Part shown: positions 57,560-64,000 of the stretch, piece by piece
How positions within the stretch are numbered: the first letter of the stretch is position 1
Layout of the letters: each line of letters starts with the position of its first letter
DNA from: Cryptomeria japonica
Taxonomy: Eukaryota > Streptophyta > Pinopsida > Cupressales > Cupressaceae
Length of the DNA: 64,000 nucleotides
Direction of reading: 5' to 3'
NCBI RefSeq assembly: GCF_030272615.1
Contig: NC_081413.1
Location: forward strand, 23,500,501 to 23,564,500
The notes under the pieces: generated by a model
The model's database searches: none
What the model saw: only the letters and a program-made list of their open reading frames with translations
What the model was told of the DNA's origin: nothing
Made by a program: the position numbers and the translations under genes

Positions 57560-58582
57560 CATTTGGCTGCAAATTGTCCTACTTTTCCACAATTAAAGCA
57601 ATTCAAAAGCTAACTTACCTTTATACCATTGTTCCACGATCGTTGGGGATGGGGAGACAGGGGGACGAGGGGACGGGGGGACGGGGGGACAAAGGGAAAA
57701 AGTTTCGAGGACGGGTTTTAGGAACGGGGGGACTTGGGCCTAGAGGGGGGAAACGCATTTCCGTGGAATACTTTCTGGATCCTTTCTTCAGCTTCCTCGC
57801 GAATTAGCTTCTTCTTTGTTAGATTCATCATTAGAACTATCACTTGGCTCGGGCTCCTTATTCTTCATTTTCTTTTGGGGCTTTAAAGGCTGTCTCTTTC
57901 TTAGATGGTTTCTCCTTTTCAGTCCTCATTTCGTAAGTTGTGGGAATCCCATGCAACTCATCCATTTTGAGTGTATAAGATCTTTCATTTATTTGTTAGT
58001 GGATACTTTGGCATCAAACCTCAAGGGATGAAACCTTAATACTTTTGCACAATTATTTCATCCTCAACCTTTTCTCCAAAGCCTTTGATAGTATTAATGA
58101 TTTCATCTACACAAAGTAGATAGGCTACAATATTTTCATCATCCTTCACTTTTACGCTTCCAAATTGCCTTCTATTTGTTTGAAGCTTGGCTTTCTTTAC
58201 CTTATCATCTCCTTCATAAGTCTCTTGAAGTTTGTCCCACGCTTCTTTTGTTGCCACACAATGCATCACTTTGACGAACTCTAATTCTGATAGTCTGTAT
58301 AAAATTTCATTCATAGGTTTGACATTATTTTTGCTAGCCCTCTCTCTAGCTTGATCCATTGGTGGAGAATTCGGAGCAACATCCACTTACAAACGATTGC
58401 CAAATACCAAATCCAAGAGCCATTAAGTAGGTGCTCATCCTTATGCTCCAGAAAGCATAGTTGGTTCCATCAAGCAAAGGAACCTTGTTGGAGGAGAATC
58501 CTTCTTGGTAGGCCATGTGTTCTCTTAAGATCTTCCTTCTAGCGATTAAGCTATACCATGAAGGAACCCACTTTGATACCAA
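57560..58582 (-). pseudogene. Copia-B gag
   Basis: N-terminus MAYQEGFSSNKVPLLDGTNY at about 58515, continuing ...FWSIRMSTYLMALGFGIWQS. A frameshift near 58385 leads to the frame 58386-58036 (KVMHCVATKEAWDKLQETYE, EKVEDEIIVQKY). A zinc knuckle CFNCGKVGQFAAKC near 57560-57600 has His changed to Gln. A G-rich insertion interrupts just upstream of the knuckle. Confidence 0.78.
57627..57765. mobile_element. Short G-rich insertion in Copia-B gag
   Basis: About 135 bp of gggga/cgggg repeats bounded by gttccacg (left) and cgtggaata (right), a 7-base inverted match TTCCACG/CGTGGAA. It separates gag text on either side. It could be a tiny inverted-repeat transposon; no target duplication was settled. 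Confidence 0.35.
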
Positions 58583-58584
58583 TT

Positions 58585-59479
58585 GATGAGCACAAGCTTA
58601 TACTAAGGGTAGGGAGGGAGGTTGGTGAATCGATATAAGACAATCCTTTTTAACTTTTTCAAATCAATAACCACAATAATAGCTTCAAAATATCAACAAT
58701 TAGGAACACAAGAAGAACATATGATTTATGAGGAAACCTTTCTAGGAGAAAACCATGGTAAAAAGATTTTCTTATATATAAAAACATCTCTTACAACTTT
58801 GTAGGCACCAACCCACTAGGAGGCTCCAATCTCTTTCAACGTGATATACATATATATATATATATATTAGTACAATCTTTCAATTGCGAATCTACTTCTT
58901 TATCGTTAACTATGGATGCACTGAAAATCCACCAGTATTTTGAATCCAAAAAGCAAGTTGATCAATTCTTTTTATGTTTTTTCATGCAATCCTCTTGGAC
59001 ATGCTTACCCCAATTGTTATTTCTAGCCTTCTAACCATATGCCCATGCCAAAACTGTGGCCTACAAATGAAATGTTTATTCAAAATGTTCTCTCTTATGC
59101 AATCTTATATAAACTCTCTATTTTCTCCATCAATACAGTAAATGATGTTGCCATTGTGTCATATTCCTAGAATGAAACTCATGTGCCATCCTACCACGAA
59201 ATTCAGACAATTGTGTATATGTAGCAACCAAATCACTAAATGACTCAACAAAACACACAAATTTGTGTTTCTTTTGCATTGCTAGTTATGTATAGATTTA
59301 CTCTACAAGACCTGATGACCTACCTTAGTTGAATTCATGGGCTTAGTTGAATTCATGGGCTCCAAAAGGGAAACATTAGGCTGCACTTATCACTATAGGG
59401 ATGGTTAAAATAAAGTATTTATTATTTATCTCAAATTAGTGATTGTGTTGCTCCCAAGTATGGCTAATGGTGAATAGGA
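58585..59479. other. Probable Copia-B LTR start and unassigned AT-rich DNA
   Basis: The 5' part (TGATGAGCACAAGC...) is next to the PBS and may be LTR; its far end is unknown. A (TA)n microsatellite lies at 58843-58868. No coding sequence seen. Confidence 0.35.
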
Positions 59480-59975
59480 AAAACGGTTGCAAAGATAAAT
59501 GGATAGCATCGAAGAATGGGATAAAGTTAAACTTTGATAGGGCCTCTAAACAGAATCCAATTTAGTAGGTGCAAATTTTGTGATTAGAGATTCTCAGGGC
59601 TCTTTTTCTCGGGAGTTCTAAATTATTAGGCACAAAATTGAACAATGGACTAGAGATGGAGGCCCCCCTCGTAGGTCTTCAAGCGACATATATGAAAGGG
59701 TATTTTTCTACTGAGGTGGGCAGCAATTCACAAATATAAATGCAGTGGATAAGGAATCATGCTCCAATTGGAAAAACTAAGGGAAATGTTGGAAGAAGAG
59801 AAGAAACAAGTTTTCTTCAATTAAAGTGAGTCATTGTTAAAGAGAACAGAATGGAGTTGTGGATTACTTGGCAAATAAAGGGGTCTTTCTTAAGGATATT
59901 TCTTATTGGAAGAGCAAGATGGAGACTAATTGCCATAATCTTGCTATATTGCTAGACTTTTTTGCATTGTGCAAA
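59480..59975 (+). pseudogene. LINE-type RNase H domain relic
   Basis: Plus-strand text across frames matches the RNase H domain at the end of plant L1-like LINE polyproteins: IKLNFDRASKQNP, then VIRDSQGSF, a HKIEQWTRDGG segment and the C-terminal REQNGVVDYLANKGV (59838-59882). Several stops and shifts. Only the last part is open (59859-60062). No RT is seen upstream. Confidence 0.6.
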
Positions 59976-60479
59976 AAGAAATTAAGTATGATTCAGTTCA
60001 TATGGTGGCAGAGAAGAATTGAAACAGTTAAAACAAAGATCTTGATTACCTTGCATATTTGAAGTTACATAACATAAAACTTCAGATTTATATCTGTGTG
60101 ATATATGTATTCTCATGGCATAAGACTTTTCAGATTGATATCTGTATGAAATATCGTATTTTTCAGATCATGGGCTATAAAATCTTCCTCGCACTATCAG
60201 GATACCAAGGCATTTGAATCAAATAGAAAAAAGTAATGATTGCGGTTGGTATTTATAAACTTTGACATACAAATTATCATTAGCTTAAAATAATATTAAG
60301 TAATTGTTAGTTGGCGGTTGTAACTGTACACAAACTACTTGGTAACCACCAACCAACTCAGTTATGAGTGGTAGGAAAACCTTTGTTATTTATGTGTGTC
60401 CATTTTCGAAGCAGAAAAAAAAGAGTGAATGCCTCAAATTGAAGAAGTAAACCTTGCATATTATTATTGTTTGAATAAG

Positions 60480-61432
60480 GCATTATATAAGTGAGTGATG
60501 GGGGCGTATGGGCAATACTGAAAGGGTAAAGGCCGATTGCTATATTATATTCTTAAGAAGCGAAATCACTAGTGAAAGCAACAAAATCTTTTTGAAGAAA
60601 CAGTTGACTGTTGAAAACTTCTGCAACACTGGTTGCAAATCATTATTGTACAAGTAAAGGTGAAAAATTGGTTCTCTTTTGTTCAGTCTCAGACTGTCAA
60701 GTATAACTGTTAGAGACTTATAGATTTCCGTTTTTGATAGAAATTTTGAAGAGGTCAGTTGCTTATCAATGGGCTATAACAGCGACAAATTGAGAATTGG
60801 ATTTTCAGATTAGTGACAAGTGACAATTGACAATGTTTTGAGAAACTATCTGTCATTGCTCACATGTACAGAAACACATTAATCATCAGCACTTCATATG
60901 GTTGTTATCAGAATTTGACAAATATACTGAGATGTTCTTCTAATCTGGTTAATCTATACTATAAGTTTCAGTTTTGATCTGCTTGTATAATCTCAGTAAC
61001 AGTTGCAAAAGAATGTATTGATTTTTCCAGTTGAAGTTCCTATTCAAGTTTTTGTAACTTGGAATTGAAGAGTTGGTGCTCTTGTTGAAAGGGTTGATGC
61101 CCTTAATAGTTTGTATTCAAGAAAGAGCTTGTACTCTTAGATAGGGGTTTGGTGACTCCTTAGGGTTAGTGCCCTTAAACATTGATCGTGAGGCTGGATT
61201 AGGACAGTAGATCCTAGCAGCATTCTCACCGTGGTTTTCCCATCCTAGGTTTCCATGTAAATCTTGTGCATTGTCTTTATTGCGCATCTCTTTTCATTCC
61301 TTTCAGTTTTCAGATTGAAGCTTATTAAAAGTTTAAGTTGTTTAAGAATTAATTTGATAAGGATTGAAATTTTATTTACTACTGATTTACCCACACCCCC
61401 CCACCCTCTCAGTAGTAAACCTGTGTTCTACA
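60480..61432 (+). repeat. Copia-type LTR relic
   Basis: A TATA-like cattatataag at 60481-60491 starts a stretch whose right part has the look of plant Copia R/U5: atcctagcagcattctcacc, gtggttttcccatcctaggt and tttccatgtaaatcttgtg. It ends near ...gtgttctaca (61432) after a hairpin with arms TACTACTGA and TCAGTAGTA (about 61378-61418). No PBS or partner LTR follows, so it is solo or broken. The U3 start is unknown (between 60060 and 60480). Confidence 0.42.
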
Positions 61433-62635
61433 GCTAGTGACCAACTCATTTATAGAGTAGAAATCTCGAGTAGTGGATAGAGTTATCGTAGGCAACAACA
61501 TCTATTATAAATGCCCTATCATTCTCATAGGCTATCAATAAATATACCTACAACTTGGAGTGTGCTAAAATAATGATGCGTAGTCAAGGTTATAAGTTGG
61601 CATTGTCATGTATAGTTTTATGGGCATTGGTTGAGCTATTAACATTCTAAGATGATTTGATTAGTCTTGGGGTGGGCATGATGTTAATTTCTAGTAGGAG
61701 TGGCTCAAGAAACCTGCATCATCATGGGAGGGTGATGGATCATGGCTTGAAAAAGATATTGAATTGCAGTATAGTATAGGGAAGCCAAATGTAATAAAAG
61801 TTAACCTTGATAGTGTTGAGGAAAATATGGGGTCCACTCACATGGTTCTATCATGGATGATTTTTCAAGGAAATTAAAGGTGATGTTTATGTTTAATGCA
61901 GTGCATGAAAGTTTGTTCAATCTTTTAGTGAAATCAGTAGTGGAGATGGATACTTAGGAGGATGGGAATAGAAGTTTTGGGTTAGTCCTTTGAAGCTTGT
62001 GGATAAGCGTAAATAGATGTTGGAGGATCCGGATGTAGATATTAGAGTCATAGATGCCAAAGTCTAATTATTGGTGAACACCTAGAGCTTGGAAAAGTTT
62101 TTTCAAGATACTCATTTGGTGATAAAGCATATGGTTGTCTCACAACATATAGGGGTCATGGAGCTTACAAGTCAATTTACAATGCCACTCTTGGAGAATG
62201 ATTGTTTGGTGCAAGCAATGTGGTGAGCAGAGCTGATTCTTTGGAAGCAACAATAGGTTCAATTATTCCCATTGTTGTGTTGGTCATGGTGTCACACAAT
62301 GATGTTTATAGCAAGGTTATGATTGCTAGTTGGCATCTCCACCTAGGACTAGAATGGCATGGTGGGCTACATCTCAAATGTACTAGGGTGTGATGTTTGG
62401 GTTGTGTGGGTTTTCTCAAATGTTAATGATTTCCTTTTGGTTTAGGATGGTGCACTAACATCTATATGTATGCTTTTGTAGGTAGTCTGTAGTATTATTG
62501 TATGCTCGTGTCCTACTACACCTTGTAGTGTGATTAATGCAATTTTTAAGTTATGTTATGAAACGATGATAATTGTATATGGAAAAGACCCCATATATAA
62601 TCTTAATAAACCTAGTGATTTAGTCAGGCTTACAT
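61433..62635. other. Unassigned region
   Basis: Only short frames (for example 62202-62393) without known motifs. Some text looks like decayed coding sequence, but I cannot name a family. Confidence 0.4.
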
Positions 62636-62815
62636 TGTTGAATTTTCTACGGACCAGCTATGACTTGAACCTAGAACTTGCTATCCACATAATGGGTTCT
62701 CTTCCATTAAGCTTTTTATATGGTTTAGAAGTTGGATTGTAACAACACCCTTATCAAACCACTTTTGTGCTTGGAGCTCGTCTTGCTCTAAATGCTATGT
62801 TGATTTTGCCATGAA
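62636..62815 (-). mobile_element. Degenerate TRIM-2-like copy
   Basis: tgttg at 62636, ggaccagctatgacttgaac (the inverted B-box and acceptor part of the TRIM-2 tRNA-like segment), caaca at 62743-62747, then a ttatcaaaccac / gtgcttggagctc internal segment matching ttaagccacac / gtgcttggggctc. A decayed PBS position (gctctaaatgcta) is followed by another tgttga at 62798. Order and spacing match TRIM-2, while sequence is strongly diverged. Confidence 0.5.
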
Positions 62816-62917
62816 CCAACAAAGGGAGTCATGGCAATGCCAAGTGTGAATGACATACCACAATTTCAAATATGCAAACTTAGGATACAACACAACAACA
62901 TAAAAAATGGAGGTCTG

Positions 62918-63450
62918 TGTTGAGACATGGACCAGTTAGGACTCGAACCTAGGACCTTCCATATGCTACTGGAGTGCTCTACCACTGAGCTATTGGCCCC
63001 TCTTGGACTAGTCCATTGTCGGTCCGAGTGTGGCTTATTTCAAAAACCAACACCCCCCCTTAAGCCACACCTCTCGTGTGCTTGGGGCTCCTAGCCTGGA
63101 CCTGGCTCTGATACCATGTTGAGACATGGACTAGCTAGGACTCAAACCTAGGACCTTCCATACGCTGCTGGAGTGCTCTACCACTGAGCTACTGGCCCCT
63201 CTTGGACCAGTCCATCGTCGGTCTGGGTGTGACTTATTTCCAACACCAACACCCCCCCTTAAGCCACACCTCTCGTGTGCTTGGGGCTCCTAGCCTGGAC
63301 CTAGCTCTGATACCATGTTGAGACATGGGCCAGCTAGGACTCAAACCTAGGACCTTCCATACGCTGCTGGAGTGCTCTACCACTGAGCTACTGGCCCCTC
63401 TTGGACCAGTCCATCGTCGGTCCAGGTGTGGCTTATTTCCAACACCAACA
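62918..63450 (-). mobile_element. TRIM-2, copy b: three LTRs and two internal regions in tandem
   Basis: LTRs at 62918-63052, 63117-63251 and 63316-63450, each exactly 135 bp, starting TGTTGAGACATGG and ending CCAACA. Internal regions 63053-63116 and 63252-63315, each 64 bp, start with a C-run plus ttaagccacacc (a polypurine tract on the minus strand, AAGGGGGG) and end in gctctgatacca touching the next LTR (iMet PBS). Only the outer flanks match: gtctg at 62913-62917 and atctg at 63451-63455. This shows one insertion that gained an LTR-internal unit, not three insertions. Confidence 0.9.
63327..63397 (-). other. tRNA-Ala-like sequence in TRIM-2b LTR
   Basis: 71 nt on the minus strand. Acceptor arms GGGCCAG/CTGGCCC pair at all seven positions. 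A D-arm (GCTC AGTGGTA GAGC, an A box), AGC at the anticodon position, and T-arm CTAGG-TTTGAGT-CCTAG (a B box) follow. The anticodon stem pairs poorly. The copy in LTR 1 (about 62929-62999) keeps a loop with T33-AGC-A37, the B box GGTTCGAGTCC and a G3-U70 type pair, the alanine identity element. Likely tRNA-derived and able to carry internal Pol III promoter boxes; transcription is inference. Confidence 0.8.
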
Positions 63451-63455
63451 ATCTG

Positions 63456-64000
63456 AACTATAAATCAAAATAGGTAAGGATTAATAGCTAATCTACATAG
63501 TACCTCAAATTGACTTGGAATCTCAATTCCTATTGAGGGTTTTATTTTATTTCAAATAAGTTGTATACTGCTTAACCCGATGAATAGGACTAAGGTGAAA
63601 ATAAGAAAAGCTAATAAAAAACCAAAATAACTAATTATAGTAAGCATGGAAGAAATCAATGAAAAAAAGCAATGATTGATACGTATTTTTGTTAGGCAAT
63701 TACCTCAATTTTATCTAGGAGCAGAAAAAAGAGTTTAAATAAATACATACAAATTTAGAATGGAATATCTCACAATTATACACCAAAACAAAACTACTCT
63801 GAGAATGAACATATTATTGACATTAACTGTCACATCATAAAAACAAAAAAGAATGTCCTCATTGATGATATGGCCATAACCTTGTATGGCTTTTGATATA
63901 AAAACCTGAATCCCACTAGCATGGGAATATATGTTTTTTAGGATAGCATGTATCAACTCAATACAACACATACATATAAAAAAAGGTAAGGTGCAACAAA
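63456..64000. other. Unassigned AT-rich right edge
   Basis: No gene or repeat family recognised; a minus-strand 78-codon frame (63735-63971) has no known motif. Confidence 0.4.

Larger units (their letters stand above)
55150..58583 (-). mobile_element. Copia-B: decayed Ty1/Copia element, gag to integrase
   Basis: Minus-strand order: PBS-like cactttgatacca (58570-58582), gag from about 58515, zinc knuckle near 57590, a coiled-coil region around 57000-57300, protease near 56300-56350, pre-integrase and integrase 56129 to about 55150. RT and RNase H are missing to the left. The LTR should begin TGATGAGCAC at 58585 on the right, but no end or duplication was found. Frames are broken throughout. 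Confidence 0.8.

Noticed and set aside
62929-63397. Functional tRNA-Ala genes
   Set aside because: The anticodon stem pairs poorly, arms vary between copies, and each lies inside an LTR of a mobile element; tRNA-like is the safer call.

Overview
The window looks like intergenic to intronic DNA from a large, transposon-saturated seed-plant genome. A conifer-like genome fits best, but that is an inference: I see plant-type Copia and Gypsy gag/pol domains, an iMet-tRNA primer-binding site used by several LTR families, hAT and CACTA-like ends, a LINE RNase H relic and one host gene exon of a plant-specific transcription-factor family. There are no bacterial genes, rRNA genes or CRISPR arrays.

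Layout. 1-12198: a decayed minus-strand Copia element (Copia-A), split inside gag by a miniature LTR element (TRIM-1, 1563-9794), which is itself split by a Gypsy-type element (1665-9518) with two LTRs and an intact 1149-codon gag-protease frame but no reverse transcriptase. 13115-21327: a second Gypsy-like element (Gypsy-B) with broken gag, pol lost, a CACTA-like fragment at the deletion, and a 3.8 kb LTR holding a ten-unit hairpin minisatellite. 21537-21871: a miniature LTR element (TRIM-2) whose LTR carries a tRNA-like sequence. 23250-24089: the only clear host gene piece, the last exon of a MYB-CC (PHR/PHL-like) transcription factor on the minus strand. 24090-29709 is unassigned and may be its intron.

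29731-34858: a retroposed sequence flanked by 21-bp duplications, holding a solo LTR (30566-33980) that holds a non-autonomous hAT element (31813-32786). 34880-37219: remains of a plus-strand LTR element. 37228-52756: a hAT relic expanded by two insertions. One is a long LTR (38378-49593) that itself contains an LTR element (39262-45350) whose whole internal region is one 911-codon frame of unknown function. The other is a solo LTR (50110-52733) of the same family as the one at 30566. 55150-58583 is a second decayed Copia (Copia-B). 59480-59975 is a LINE RNase H relic, 60480-61432 a Copia-type LTR relic, and 62636-63450 TRIM-2 copies, one an LTR-internal-LTR-internal-LTR chain.

The nesting rests on target-site duplications read directly from the sequence (gtcac, catcc, gggta, ctctgaat, ctatg, tgccc, cgagt and others), so the insertion order can be stated. 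The most unusual signals are: (1) TRIM-2, with 135-bp LTRs, a 64-bp internal region, an iMet PBS, a polypurine tract and an alanine-tRNA-like sequence with A and B boxes in every LTR; (2) the 911-codon LTR element without visible gag or pol; (3) a 20-bp palindrome shared by the U3 ends of different LTR families; and (4) arrays of short perfect inverted repeats in the LTRs of three families. Family assignments were made by eye from motifs; no database search was run.
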